The translations under genes and the position numbers were made by a program. A DNA stretch of 64,000 bases from Labia minor. Taxonomy: Eukaryota > Arthropoda > Insecta > Dermaptera > Spongiphoridae. Position 1 is the first letter of the stretch; every line of letters begins with the position of its first letter. Location: the NCBI GenBank assembly GCA_963082975.1, contig OY720345.1, forward strand, positions 4,415,001 to 4,479,000. Reading direction: 5' to 3'. Under the pieces are notes generated by a model. That model was not told the DNA's origin, did not search any database, and worked only from the letters and a program-made list of their open reading frames with translations. Positions 1 through 14,095 of the stretch are shown here, piece after piece.

Positions 1-1679
1 ATTTTTTTCATAAATATCATAGAAAAAGTTTATATATTTATAAATTTTTCAAGATAAATGCTCCTTTTTTAAATAGAAATGTAAAATTTATTTTTTATAT
101 ATCATTTTCTTCCATTTTTGATCCTTTATTCGATTTTATTAATATTTCTTCGATATCATAATTATTTTCATAAATATCATAGAAAAAGTTTATATATTTA
201 TAAATTTTTCAAGATAAATGCTCCTTTTTTAAATTGAAATGTAAAATTTATTTTTTATATATCATTTTCTTCCATTTTTGATCCTTTATTCGATTTGATT
301 AATATTTCTTCGATATCATAATTTTTTTCATAAATATCATAGAAAAAGTTTATATATTTATAAATTTTTCAAGATAAATGCTCCTTTTTTAAATAGAAAT
401 GAAAAATTTATTTTTTATCTATCATTTTCTTCCATTTCTGGTCCTAAACACAAATTAATTAATATTTTATCGATATCATAATTATTTTCATTGATTATCA
501 TAGAAAAAGCGAAATTATTTCAGAATATTTTAATTAAAATGCTACTTTTTTATATAGAAATGTAAAATTTATTTTTTATATATCATTTTCTTCCATTTTT
601 GATCCTTTATTCGATTTGATTAATATTTCTTCGATATCATAATTTTTTTCATAAATATCATAGAAAAAGTTTATATATTTATAAATTTTTCAAGATAAAT
701 GCTCCTTTTTTAAATAGAAATGAAAAATTTATTTTTTATGTATCATTTTCTTCCATTTCTGGTCCTAAACACAAATTAATTAATATTTTATCGATATCAT
801 AATTATTTTCATTGATTATGATAGAAAAAGCGTATATATTTCAGAATATTATAATTAAAATGCTACTTGTTTATATAGAAATGTAAAATTTATTTTTTAT
901 ATATCATTTTCTTCCATTTTTGATCCTTTATTCGATTTGATTAATATTTCTTCGATATCATAATTTTTTTCATAAATATCATAGAAAAAGTTTATATATT
1001 TATAAATTTTTCAAGATAAATGCTCCTTTTTTAAATAGAAATGTAAAATTTATTTTTTATATATCATTTTCTTCCATTTTTGATCCTTTATTCGATTTGA
1101 TTAATATTTCTTCGATATCATAATTTTTTTCATAAATATCATAGAAAAAGTTTATATATTTATAAATTTTTCAAGATAAATGCTCCTTTTTTAAATAGAA
1201 ATGAAAAATTTATTTTTTATCTATCATTTTCTTCCATTTCTGGTCCTAAACACAAATTAATTAATATTTTATCGATATCATAATTATTTTCATTGATTAT
1301 CATAGAAAAAGCGAAATTATTTCAGAATATTTTAATTAAAATGCTACTTTTTTATATAGAAATGTAAAATTTATTTTTTATATATCATTTTCTTCCATTT
1401 TTGATCCTTTATTCGATTTGATTAATATTTCTTCGATATCATAATTTTTTTCATAAATATCATAGAAAAAGTTTATATATTTATAAATTTTTCAAGATAA
1501 ATGCTCCTTTTTTAAATAGAAATGAAAAATTTATTTTTTATATATCATTTTCTTCTATTTCTGGTCCTAAACACAAATTAATTAATATTTTATCGATATC
1601 ATAATTATTTTCATTGATTATCATAGAAAAAGCGAAATTATTTCAGAATATTTTAATTAAAATGCTACTTTTTTATATA

Positions 1680-3602
1680 GAAATGTAAAATTTATTTTTT
1701 ATATATCATTTTCTTCCATTTTTGATCCTTTATTCGATTTGATTAATATTTCTTCGATATCATAATTTTTTTTCATAAATATCATAGAAAAAGTTTATAT
1801 ATTTAAAAATTTTTCAAGATAAATGCTCCTTTTTTAAATAGAAATGAAAAATTTATTTTTTATCTATCATTTTCTTCTATTTCTGGTCCTAAACACAAAT
1901 TAATTAATATTTTATCGATATCATAATTATTTTCATTGATTATCATAGAAAAAGCGAAATTATTTCAGAATATTTTAATTAAAATGCTACTTTTTTATAT
2001 AGAAATGTAAAATTTATTTTTTATATATCATTTTCTTCCATTTTTGATCCTTTATTCGATTTGATTAATATTTCATCGATATCATAATTTTTTTCATAAA
2101 TATCATAGAAAAAGTTTATATATTTATAAATTTTTCAAGATAAATGCTCCTTTTTTAAATAGAAATGTAAAATTTATTTTTTATATATCATTTTCTTCCA
2201 TTTTTGATCCTTTATTCGATTTGATTAATATTTCTTCGATATCATAATTTTTTTCATAAATATCATAGAAAAAGTTTATATATTTATAAATTTTTCAAGA
2301 TAAATGCTCCTTTTTTAAATAGAAATGTAAAATTTATTTTTTATATATCATTTTCTTCCATTTTTGATCCTTTATTCGATTTTATTAATATTTCTTCGAT
2401 ATCATAATTTTTTTCATAAATATCATAGAAAAAGTTTATATATTTATAAATTTTTCAAGATAAATGCTCCTTTTTTAAATAGAAATGTAAAATTTATTTT
2501 TTATATATCATTTTCTTCCATTTTTGATCCTTTATTCGATTTGATTAATATTTCTTCGATATCATAATTTTTTTCATAAATATCATAGAAAAAGTTTATA
2601 TATTTATAAATTTTTCAAGATAAATGCTCCTTTTTTAAATAGAAATGAAAAATTTATTTTTTATATATCATTTTCTTCTATTTCTGGTCCTAAACACAAA
2701 TTAATTAATATTTTATCGATATCATAATTATTTTCATTGATTATCATAGAAAAAGCGAAATTATTTCAGAATATTTTAATTAAAATGCTCCTTTTTTAAA
2801 TAGAAATGTAAAATTTATTTTTTATATATCATTTTCTTCCATTTTTGATCCTTTATTCGATTTGATTAATATTTCTTCGATATCATAATTTTTTTCATAA
2901 ATATCATAGAAAAAGTTTATATATTTAAAAATTTTTCAAGATAAATGCTCCTTTTTTAAATAGAAATGAAAAATTTATTTTTTATCTATCATTTTCTTCT
3001 ATTTCTGGTCCTAAACACAAATTAATTAATATTTTATCGATATCATAATTATTTTCATTGATTATCATAGAAAAAGCGAAATTATTTCAGAATATTTTAA
3101 TTAAAATGCTACTTTTTTATATAGAAATGTAAAATTTATTTTTTATATATCATTTTCTTCCATTTTTGATCCTTTATTCGATTTGATTAATATTTCATCG
3201 ATATCATAATTTTTTTCATAAATATCATAGAAAAAGTTTATATATTTATAAATTTTTCAAGATAAATGCTCCTTTTTTAAATAGAAATGTAAAATTTATT
3301 TTTTATATATCATTTTCTTCCATTTTTGATCCTTTATTCGATTTGATTAATATTTCTTCGATATCATAATTTTTTTCATAAATATCATAGAAAAAGTTTA
3401 TATATTTATAAATTTTTCAAGATAAATGCTCCTTTTTTAAATAGAAATGTAAAATTTATTTTTTATATATCATTTTCTTCCATTTTTGATCCTTTATTCG
3501 ATTTGATTAATATTTCTTCGATATCATAATTTTTTTCATAAATATCATAGAAAAAGTTTATATATTTATAAATTTTTCAAGATAAATGCTCCTTTTTTAA
3601 AT
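1680..3602 (+). repeat. Tandem duplication of a seven-monomer block (about 1.12 kb offset)
   Basis: Rare variants recur at a 1122-bp offset. TTTAAAAATTTTTC (instead of TTTATAAATTTTTC) occurs at 1802 and 2924. The variant ATTTCATCGATATC (CATCG instead of CTTCG) occurs near 2071 and 3193. The first copy has eight T after CGATATCATAA where the second has seven, so the copies differ by at least one indel. Matching order extends over roughly 1680-2480 and 2802-3602. The same pair of rare variants occurs again near 16073/16502 and 17841/18270, so this block was also copied to the third domain. Confidence 0.75.
2397..2556 (+). repeat. Reference class A monomer (160 bp)
   Basis: This is one complete unit from CGATATCATA to the base before the next CGATATC. 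By hand count it has 54 A, 80 T, 16 C and 10 G, so about 16% G+C with strong T excess on the + strand. Diagnostic segments are TTTTTTTCATAAATATCATAG (the head; seven T after CGATATCATAA), TTTCAAGATAAATGCTCC (end of head), the shared core, and TTTTTGATCCTTTATTCGA (tail). The GATATC palindrome sits at the start of the unit. T and A tracts of five to seven bases recur through it, which suggests intrinsically curved or stiff DNA (inference). Confidence 0.93.
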
Positions 3603-6600
3603 AGAAATGAAAAATTTATTTTTTATCTATCATTTTCTTCTATTTCTGGTCCTAAACACAAATTAATTAATATTTTATCGATATCATAATTATTTTCATT
3701 GATTATCATAGAAAAAGCGTTTATATTTCAGAATATTTTAATTAAAATGCTAGTTTTTTATATAGAAATGTAAAATTTATTTTTTATCTATCATTTTCTT
3801 CCATTTCTGGTCCTAAACACAAATTAATTAATATTTTATCGATATCATAATTATTTTCATTGATTATCATAGAAAAAGCGAAATTATTTCAGAATATTTT
3901 AATTAAAATGCTCCTTTTTTAAATAGAAATGTAAAATTTATTTTTTATATATCATTTTCTTCCATTTTTGATCCTTTATTCGATTTGATTAATATTTCTT
4001 CGATATCATAATTTTTTTCATAAATATCATAGAAAAAGTTTATATATTTATAAATCTTTCAAGATAAATGCTCCTTTTTTAAATAGAAATGTAAAATTTA
4101 TTTTTTATATATCATTTTCTTCCATTTTTGATCCTTTATTCGATTTGATTAATATTTCTTCGATATCATAATTTTTTTCATAAATATCATAGAAAAAGTT
4201 TATATATTTATAAATTTTTCAAGATAAATGCTCCTTTTTTAAATAGAAATGAAAAATTTATTTTTTATCTATCATTTTCTTCTATTTCTGGTCCTAAACA
4301 CAAAGTAATTAATATTTTATCGATATCATAATTATTTTCATTGATTATCATAGAAAAAGCGAAATTATTTCAGAATATTTTAATTAAAATGCTACTTTTT
4401 TATATAGAAATGTAAAATTTATTTTTTATATATCATTTTCTTCCATTTTTGATCCTTTATTCGATTTGATTAATATTTCTACGATATCATAATTTTTTTC
4501 ATAAATATCATAGAAAAAGTTTATATATTTATAAATTTTTCAAGATAAATGCTCCTTTTTATAATAGAAATGAAAAATTTATTTTTTATATATCATTTTC
4601 TTCCATTTCTGGTCCTAAACACAAATTAATTAATATTTTATCGATATCATAATTATTTTCATTGATTATCATAGAAAAAGCGTTTATATTTAAGAATATT
4701 TTAATTAAAATGCTCCTTTTTTAAATAGAAATGTAAAATTTATTTTTTATATATCATTTTCTTCCATTTTTGATCCTTTATTCGATTTGATTAATATTTC
4801 TTCGATATCATAATTTTTTTCATAAATATCATAGAAAAAGTTTATATATTTATAAATTTTTCAAGATAAATGCTCCTTTTTTAAATAGAAATGAAAAATT
4901 TATTTTTTATCTATCATTTTCTTCCATTTCTGGTCCTAAACACAAATTAATTAATATTTTATCGATATCATAATTATTTTCATTGATTATCATAGAAAAA
5001 GCGAAATTATTTCAGAATATTTTAATTAAAATGCTACTTTTTTATATAGAAATGTAAAATTTATTTTTTATATATCATTTTCTTCCATTTTTGATCCTTT
5101 ATTCGATTTGATTAATATTTCTTCGATATCATAATTTTTTTCATAAATATCATAGAAAAAGTTTATATATTTATAAATTTTTCAAGATAAATGCTCCTTT
5201 TTTAAATAGAAATGAAAAATTTATTTTTTATATATCATTTTCTTCTATTTCTGGTCCTAAACACAAATTAATTAATATTTTATCGATATCATAATTATTT
5301 TCATTGATTATCATAGAAAAAGCGTTTATATTTCAGAATATTTTAATTAAAATGCTCCTTTTTTAAATAGAAATGTAAAATTTATTTTTTATATATCATT
5401 TTTTTCCATTTTTGATCCTTTATTCGATTTGATTAATATTTCTTCGATATCATAATTTTTTTCATAAATATCATAGAAAAAGTTTATATATTTATAAATT
5501 TTTCAAGATAAATGCTCCTTTTTTAAATAGAAATGTAAAATTTATTTTTTATATATCATTTTCTTCCATTTTTGATTCTAAATTCGAATAAGTAAATATT
5601 TCTTCGATATCATAATTTTTTTCATAAATATCATAGAAAAAGTTTATATATTTATAAATTTTTCAAGATAAATGCTCCTTTTTATAATAGAAATGAAAAA
5701 TTTATTTTTTATCTATCATTTTCTTCCATTTTTGATCCTTTATTCGATTTTATTAATATTTCTTCGATTTCATAATTTTTTTCATAATTATCATAGAAAA
5801 AGTTTATATATTTATGAATTTTTCAAGATAAATGCTCCTTTTTTAAATAGAAATGTAAAATTTATTTTTTATATATCATTTTCTTCCATTTTTGATCCTT
5901 TATTCGATTTTATTAATATTTCTTCGATTTCATAATTTTTTTCATAAATATCATAGAAAAAGATTATATATTTATAAATTTTTCAAGATAAATGCTCCTT
6001 TTTTAAATAGAAATGTAAAATTTGTTTTTTATATATCATTTTCTTCCATTTCTGATCCTAAACACAAATTAATTAATATTTTATCGATATCATAATTATT
6101 TTCATTGATTATCATAGAAAAAGCGTTTATATTTCAGAATATTTTAATTAAAATGCTCCTTTTTTAAATAGAAATGTAAAATTTATTTTTTATATATCAT
6201 TTTTTTCCATTTTTGATCCTTTATTCGATTTGATTAATATTTCTTCGATATCATAATTTTTTTCATAAATATCATAGAAAAAGTTTATATATTTATAAAT
6301 TTTTCAAGATAAATGCTCCTTTTTTAAATAGAAATGTAAAATTTATTTTTTATATATCATTTTCTTCCATTTCTGGTCCTAAACACAAATTAATTTCTAT
6401 TTTATCGATATAATAATTATTTTCATTGATTATCATAGAAAAAGCGTTTATATTTCAGAATATTTTAATTAAAATGCTACTTTTTTATATAGAAATGTAA
6501 AATTTATTTTTTATATATCATTTTCTTCCATTTCTGGTCCTAAACACAAATTAATTAATATTTTATCGATATCATAATTATTTTCATTGATTATCATAGA

Positions 6601-8239
6601 AAAAGCGTATATATTTCTGAATATTTTAATTAAAATGCTACTTTTTTATATAGAAATGTAACATTTATTTTTTATATATCATTTTCTTCCATTTTTGATC
6701 CTTTATTCGATTTGATTAATATTTCTTCGATATCATAATTTTTTTCATAAATATAATAGAAAAAGTTTATATATTTATAAATTTTTCAAGATAAATGCTC
6801 CTTTTTTAAATAGAAATGTAACATTTATTTTTAATATATCATTTTCTTCCATTTCTGGTCCTAAACACAAATTAATTTCTATTTTATCGATATCATAATT
6901 ATTTTCATTGATTATCATAGAAAAAGCGTTTATATTTCAGAATATTTTAATTAAAATGCTACTTTTTTATATAGAAATGTAAAATTTATTTTTTATATAT
7001 CATTTTCTTCCATTTCTGGTCCTAAACACAAATTAATTAATATTTTATCGATATCATAATTATTTTCATTGATTATCATAGAAAAAGCGTTTATATTTCA
7101 GAATATTTTAATCAAAATGCTACTTTTTTATATAGAAATGTAAAATTTATTTTTTATATATCATTTTCTTCCATTTCTGGTCCTAAACACAAATTAATTA
7201 AAATTTTATCGATATCCTAATTATTTTCATTGATTATCATAGAAAAAGCGTATATATTTCTGAATATCTTAATTAAAATGCTACTTTTTTATATAGAAAT
7301 GTAAAATTTATTTTTTATATATCATTTTCTTCCATTTCTGGTCCTAAACACAAATTAATTAAAATTTTATCGATATCCTAATTATTTTCATTGATTATCA
7401 TAGAAAAAGCGTATATATTTCTGAATATTTTAATTAAAATGCTACTTTTTTATATAGAAATGTAAAATTTATTTTTTATATATCATTTTCTTCCATTTCT
7501 GGTCCTAAACACAAATTAATTAATATTTTATCGATATCATAATTATTTTCATTGATTATCATAGAAAAAGCGTTTATATTTCAGAATATTTTAATTAAAA
7601 TGCTACTTTTTTATATAGAAATGTAAAATTTATTTTTTATATAATATTTTCTTCCATTTCTGGTCCTAAACACAAATTAATTAATATTTTATCGATATCA
7701 TAATTATTTTCATTGATTATCATAGAAAAAGCGTTTATATTTCAGAATATTTTAATTAAAATGCTACTTTTTTATATAGAAATGTAACATTTATTTTTTA
7801 TATATCATTTTCTTCCATTTTTGATCCTTTATTCGATTTGATTAATATTTCTTCGATATCATAATTTTTTTGATAATTATCATAGAAAAAGTTTATATAT
7901 TTATAAATTTTTCAAGATAAATGCTCCTTTTTTATATAGAAATGTAAAATTTATTTTTTATATATCATTTTCTTCCATTTCTGGTCCTAAACACAAATTA
8001 ATTAATATTTTATCGATATCCTAATTATTTTCATTGATTATCATAGAAAAAGCGTTTATATTTCAGAATATTTTAATTAAAATGCTCCTTTTTTAAATAG
8101 AAATGTAAAATTTATTTTTTATATATCATTTTCTTCCATTTCTGGTCCTAAACACAAATTAATTTCTATTTTATCGATATCATAATTATTTTCATTGATT
8201 ATCATAGAAAAAGCGTTTATATTTCAGAATATTTTAATT

Positions 8240-9580
8240 AAAATGCTACTTTTTTATATAGAAATGTAAAATTTATTTTTTATATATCATTTTCTTCCAT
8301 TTCTGGTCCTAAACACAAATTAATTAATATTTTATCGATATCATAATTATTTTCATTGATTATCATAGAAAAAGCGTATATATTTCAGAATATTTTAATT
8401 AAAATGCTACTTTTTTATATAGAAATGTAACATTTATTTTTTATATATCATTTTCTTCCATTTTTGATCCTTTATTCGATTTGATTAATATTTCTTCGAT
8501 ATCATGATTTTTTTCATAATTATCATAGAAAAAGTTTATATATTTATAAATTTTTCAAGATAAATGCTCCTTTTTTAAATAGAAATGTAAAATTTATTTT
8601 TTATATATCATTTTCTTCCATTTCTGGTCCTAAACACAAATTAATTAATATTTTATCGATATCCTAATTATTTTCATTGATTATCATAGAAAAAGCGTTT
8701 ATATTTCTGAATATTTTAATTAAAATGCTACTTTTTTATATAGAAATGTAAAATTTATTTTTTATATATCATTTTCTTCCATTTCTGGTCCTAAACACAA
8801 ATTAATTAATATTTTATCGATATCATAATTATTTTCATTGATTATCATAGAAAAAGCGTTTATATTTCAGAATATTTTAATTAAAATGCTACTTTTTTAT
8901 ATAGAAATGTAACATTTATTTTTTATATATCATTTTCTTCCATTTTTGATCCTTTATTCGATTTGATTAATATTTCTTCGATATCATAATTTTTTTCATA
9001 AATATCATAGAAAAAGTTTATATATTTATAAATTTTTCAAGATAAATGCTACTTTTTTATATAGAAATGTAAAATTTATTTTTTATATATCATTTTCTTC
9101 CATTTCTGGTCCTAAACACAAATTAATTAATATTTTATCGATATCCTAATTATTTTCATTGATTATCATAGAAAAAGCGTTTATATTTCAGAATATTTTA
9201 ATGAAAATGTTCTTTTTTTAAATAGAAATGTAAAATTTATTTTTTATATATCATTTTCTTCCATTTCTGGTCCTAAACACAAATTAATTTCTATTTTATC
9301 GATATCATAATTATTTTCATTGATTATCATAGAAAAAGCGTTTATATTTCAGAATATTTTAATTAAAATGCTACTTTTTTATATAGAAATGTAACATTTA
9401 TTTTTTATATATCATTTTCTTCCATTTCTGGTCCTAAACACAAATTAATTAATATTTTATCGATATCATAATTATTTTCATTGATTATCATAGAAAAAGC
9501 GTATATATTTCAGAATATTTTAATTAAAATGCTACTTTTTTATATAGAAATGTAAATTTTATTTTTTATATATCATTTTC
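8240..9580 (+). repeat. Segment duplicated at about 11454-12794 (offset 3214 bp, 20 monomers)
   Basis: Two rare markers recur at the same spacing. CGATATCATGATTTTTTTC has its variant G at 8506 and 11720. TTTTAATGAAAATGTTC (instead of TTTTAATTAAAATGCTC) has its ATGAAAA at 9201 and 12415. Both give an offset of 3214 bp. Flanking variant order agrees between the two segments and is lost just outside them: CAG versus CTG on the left, class B versus class A tail on the right. One substitution (CCTAAACAT near 11530) separates the copies on the left side. Confidence 0.8.
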
Positions 9581-10319
9581 TTCCATTTTTGATCCTTTAT
9601 TCGATTTGATTAATATTTCTTCGATATCATAATTTTTTTGATAATTATCATAGAAAAAGTTTATATATTTATAAATTTTTCAAGATAAATGCTCCTTTTT
9701 TATATAGAAATGTAAAATTTATTTTTTATATATCATTTTCTTCCATTTCTGGTCCTAAACACAAATTAATTAATATTTTATCGATATCCTAATTATTTTC
9801 ATTGATTATCATAGAAAAAGCGTTTATATTTCAGAATATTTTAATTAAAATGCTCCTTTTTTAAATAGAAATGTAAAATTTATTTTTTATATATCATTTT
9901 CTTCCATTTCTGGTCCTAAACACAAATTAATTTCTATTTTATCGATATCATAATTATTTTCATTGATTATCATAGAAAAAGCGTATATATTTCAGAATAT
10001 TTTAATTAAAATGCTACTTTTTTATATAGAAATGTAACATTTATTTTTTATATATCATTTTCTTCCATTTTTGATCCTTTATTCGATTTGATTAATATTT
10101 CTTCGATATCATAATTTTTTTCATAATTATCATAGAAAAAGTTTATATATTTATAAATTTTTCAAGATAAATGCTCCTTTTTTATATAGAAATGTAAAAT
10201 TTATTTTTTATATATCATTTTCTTCCATTTCTGGTCCTAAACACAAATTAATTTCTATTTTATCGATATCATAATTATTTTCATTGATTATCATAGAAAA
10301 AGCGTATATATTTCTGAAT

Positions 10320-11710
10320 ATTTTAATTAAAATGCTACTTTTTTATATAGAAATGTAACATTTATTTTTTATATATCATTTTCTTCCATTTTTGATCCTT
10401 TATTCGATTTGATTAATATTTCTTCGATATCATAATTTTTTTCATAAATATCATAGAAAAAGTTTATATATTTATAAATTTTTCAAGATAAATGCTGCTT
10501 TTTTATATAGAAATGTAAAATTTATTTTTTATATATCATTTTCTTCCATTTCTGGTCCTAAACACAAATTAATTAATATTTTATCGATATCCTAATTATT
10601 TTCAATGATTATCATAGAAAAAGCGTTTATATTTCAGAATATTTTAATTAAATTGCTCCTTTTTTAAATAGAAATGTAAAATTTATTTTTTATATATCAT
10701 TTTCTTCCATTTCTGGTCCTAAACACAAATTAATTAATATTTTATCGATATCTTAATTATTTTCATTGATTATCATAGAAAAAGCGTTTATATTTCTGAA
10801 TATTTTAATTAAAATGCTACTTTTTTATATAGAAATGTAAAATTTATTTTTTATATATCATTTTCTTCCATTTCTGGTCCTAAACACAAATTAATTAATA
10901 TTTTATCGATATCATAATTATTTTCATTGATTATCATAGAAAAAGCGTATATATTTCAGAATATTTTAATTAAAATGCTACTTTTTTATATAGAAATGTA
11001 ACATTTATTTTTTATATATCATTTTCTTCCATTTTTGATCCTTTATTCGATTTGATTAATATTTCTTCGATATCATCATTTTTTTCATAAATATCATAGA
11101 AAAAGTTTATATATTTATAAATTTTTCAAGATAAATGCTCCTTTTTTATATAGAAATGTAAAATTTATTTTTTATATATCATTTTCTTCCATTTCTGGTC
11201 CTAAACACAAATTAATTAATATTTTATCGATATCCTAATTATTTTCAATGATTATCATAGAAAAAGCGTTTATATTTCAGAATATTTTAATTAAATTGCT
11301 CCTTTTTTAAATAGAAATGTAAAATTTATTTTTTATATATCATTTTCTTCCATTTCTGGTCCTAAACACAAATTAATTAATATTTTATCGATATCTTAAT
11401 TATTTTCATTGATTATCATAGAAAAAGCGTTTATATTTCTGAATATTTTAATTAAAATGCTACTTTTTTATATAGAAATGTAAAATTTATTTTTTATATA
11501 TCATTTTCTTCCATTTCTGGTCCTAAACATAAATTAATTAATATTTTATCGATATCATAATTATTTTCATTGATTATCATAGAAAAAGCGTATATATTTC
11601 AGAATATTTTAATTAAAATGCTACTTTTTTATATAGAAATGTAACATTTATTTTTTATATATCATTTTCTTCCATTTTTGATCCTTTATTCGATTTGATT
11701 AATATTTCTT
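10320..11710 (+). repeat. Tandem four-monomer higher-order repeat (643-bp period)
   Basis: The rare variants TTTTCAATGATTATC (TTCAATG at 10601 and 11244) and TTAATTAAATTGCTCC (near 10648 and 11291) are each repeated at 643 bp, four monomers. The order is class A head, B unit with CGATATCCTAA, B unit with CGATATCTTAA, B unit with CGATATCATAA and TAACATTT, then class A again. The copies differ at a few positions: GCTGC versus GCTCC near 10496/11139, and CATAATTT versus CATCATTT near 10431/11074. Confidence 0.8.
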
Positions 11711-13638
11711 CGATATCATGATTTTTTTCATAATTATCATAGAAAAAGTTTATATATTTATAAATTTTTCAAGATAAATGCTCCTTTTTTAAATAGAAAT
11801 GTAAAATTTATTTTTTATATATCATTTTCTTCCATTTCTGGTCCTAAACACAAATTAATTAATATTTTATCGATATCCTAATTATTTTCATTGATTATCA
11901 TAGAAAAAGCGTTTATATTTCTGAATATTTTAATTAAAATGCTACTTTTTTATATAGAAATGTAAAATTTATTTTTTATATATCATTTTCTTCCATTTCT
12001 GGTCCTAAACACAAATTAATTAATATTTTATCGATATCATAATTATTTTCATTGATTATCATAGAAAAAGCGTTTATATTTCAGAATATTTTAATTAAAA
12101 TGCTACTTTTTTATATAGAAATGTAACATTTATTTTTTATATATCATTTTCTTCCATTTTTGATCCTTTATTCGATTTGATTAATATTTCTTCGATATCA
12201 TAATTTTTTTCATAAATATCATAGAAAAAGTTTATATATTTATAAATTTTTCAAGATAAATGCTACTTTTTTATATAGAAATGTAAAATTTATTTTTTAT
12301 ATATCATTTTCTTCCATTTCTGGTCCTAAACACAAATTAATTAATATTTTATCGATATCCTAATTATTTTCATTGATTATCATAGAAAAAGCGTTTATAT
12401 TTCAGAATATTTTAATGAAAATGTTCTTTTTTTAAATAGAAATGTAAAATTTATTTTTTATATATCATTTTCTTCCATTTCTGGTCCTAAACACAAATTA
12501 ATTTCTATTTTATCGATATCATAATTATTTTCATTGATTATCATAGAAAAAGCGTTTATATTTCAGAATATTTTAATTAAAATGCTACTTTTTTATATAG
12601 AAATGTAACATTTATTTTTTATATATCATTTTCTTCCATTTCTGGTCCTAAACACAAATTAATTAATATTTTATCGATATCATAATTATTTTCATTGATT
12701 ATCATAGAAAAAGCGTATATATTTCAGAATATTTTAATTAAAATGCTACTTTTTTATATAGAAATGTAAATTTTATTTTTTATATATCATTTTCTTCCAT
12801 TTCTGGTCCTAAACACAAATTAATTAATATTTTATCGATATCATAATTATTTTCATTGATTATCATAGAAAAAGCGTATATATTTCTGAATATTTTAATT
12901 AAAATGCTACTTTTTTATATAGAAATGTAAAATTTATTTTTTATATATCATTTTCTTCCATTTTTGATCCTTTATTCGATTTGATTAATATTTCTTCGAT
13001 ATCATAATTTTTTTCATAAATATAATAGAAAAAGTTTATATATTTATAAATTTTTCAAGATAAATGCTCCTTTTTTAAATAGAAATGTGAAATTTATTTT
13101 TTATATATCATTTTCTTCCATTTCTGGTCCTAAACACAAATTAATTAATATTTTATCGATATCATAATTATTTTCATTGATTATCATAGAAAAAGCGTTT
13201 ATATTTCAGAATATTTTAATTAAAATGCTACTTTTTTATCTAGAAATGTAAAATTTATTTTTTATATATCATTTTCTTCCATTTTTGATCCTTTATTCGA
13301 TTTGATTAATATTTCTTCGATATCATAATTTTTTTCATAAATATCATAGAAAAAGTTTATATATTTATAAATTTTTCAAGATAAATGCTCCTTTTTTAAA
13401 TAGAAATGTAAAATTTATTTTTTATATATCATTTTCTTCCATTTCTGGTCCTAAACACAAATTAATTTCTATTTTATCGATATCATAATTATTTTCATTG
13501 ATTATCATAGAAAAAGCGTATATATTTCAGAATATTTTAATTAAAATGCTACTTTTTTATATAGAAATGTAAAATTTATTTTTTATATATCATTTTCTTC
13601 CATTTCTGGTCCTAAACACAAATTAATTAATATTTTAT

Positions 13639-13799
13639 CGATATCATAATTATTTTCATTGATTATCATAGAAAAAGCGTATATATTTCAGAATATTTTA
13701 ATTAAAATGCTACTTTTTTATATAGAAATGTAAAATTTATTTTTTATATATCATTTTCTTCCATTTCTGGTCCTAAACACAAATTAATTAATATTTTAT
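13639..13799 (+). repeat. Reference class B monomer (161 bp)
   Basis: This is a complete unit between CGATATC junctions at 13639 and 13800. By hand count it has 59 A, 74 T, 17 C and 11 G (about 17% G+C). The B head has ATTATTTTCATTGATTATC, then GCGTATATATTTCAG, then the perfect 14-bp palindrome ATTTTAATTAAAAT, which class A lacks. The tail is TTTCTGGTCCTAAACACAAA followed by TTAATTAA. The first 33 positions set the phase used for the gap and chimera analysis. Outside the shared core, A and B are strongly diverged, so they are old sister subfamilies (inference). Confidence 0.93.
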
Positions 13800-13970
13800 C
13801 GATATCATAATTATTTTCATTGATTATCATAGAAAAAGCGTATATATTTCAGAATATTTTAATTAAAATGCTACTTTTTTATATAGAAATGTAAATTTTA
13901 TTTTTTATATATCATTTTCTTCCATTTCTGGTCCTAAACACAAATTAATTAATATTTTATCGATATCATA

Positions 13971-14095
13971 ATTATGTTCATTGATTATCATAGAAAAAGC
14001 GTTTATATTTCAGAATATTTTAATTAAAATGCTACTTTTTTAATTAATATTTTCTTCCATTTCTGGTCCTAAACACAAATTAATTAATATTGTAT
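13971..14095 (+). repeat. Truncated satellite monomer (125 bp)
   Basis: The junction CGAT motifs at 13971 and 14096 are only 125 bp apart. About 36 bp of the shared core (roughly from TATAGAAATG to TTTTATAT) is missing, so GCTACTTTTTTAATTAATAT runs directly into TTTTCTTCCATTT. Its downstream neighbour also carries TGTATCGATTTCATAATT instead of TTTATCGATATC. This is the only large length variant seen in the array. Confidence 0.9.

Larger units (their letters stand above)
1..6380 (+). repeat. Satellite array domain 1, class A-rich, 160/161-bp monomers
   Basis: Head-to-tail monomers are counted from successive CGATATCATAAT junctions at 151, 311, 471, 632, 792 and 953, giving steps of 160 or 161 bp. 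Units with the A head are 160 bp and units with the B head are 161 bp. Class A monomers often occur in runs of two to four and are interspersed with class B. Domain-specific variants are GCGAAATTATTTCAG in the B head (for example near 510, 1312 and 5003) and GAAATGAAAAATTT in the core. Both are missing from 6.4-15.9 kb and return at 15.9-21.3 kb. All units have the same orientation. No gene is seen. Known biology: such arrays are usual at centromeres and in heterochromatin. Placing this one at a centromere is inference. Confidence 0.95.

Noticed and set aside
2364..2567. Open frame of 67 codons in the satellite, with near-identical frames at 5672-5935, 5892-6095 and 20808-21011
   Set aside because: These arise where CGATTTGATT has changed to CGATTTTATT (or CGATATC to CGATTTC), removing a stop. 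They need non-ATG starts in most cases, cross monomer junctions, have no ribosome or splice context, and exist only in a few of about 390 units. Unit lengths of 160/161 are not multiples of three, so no frame is maintained.
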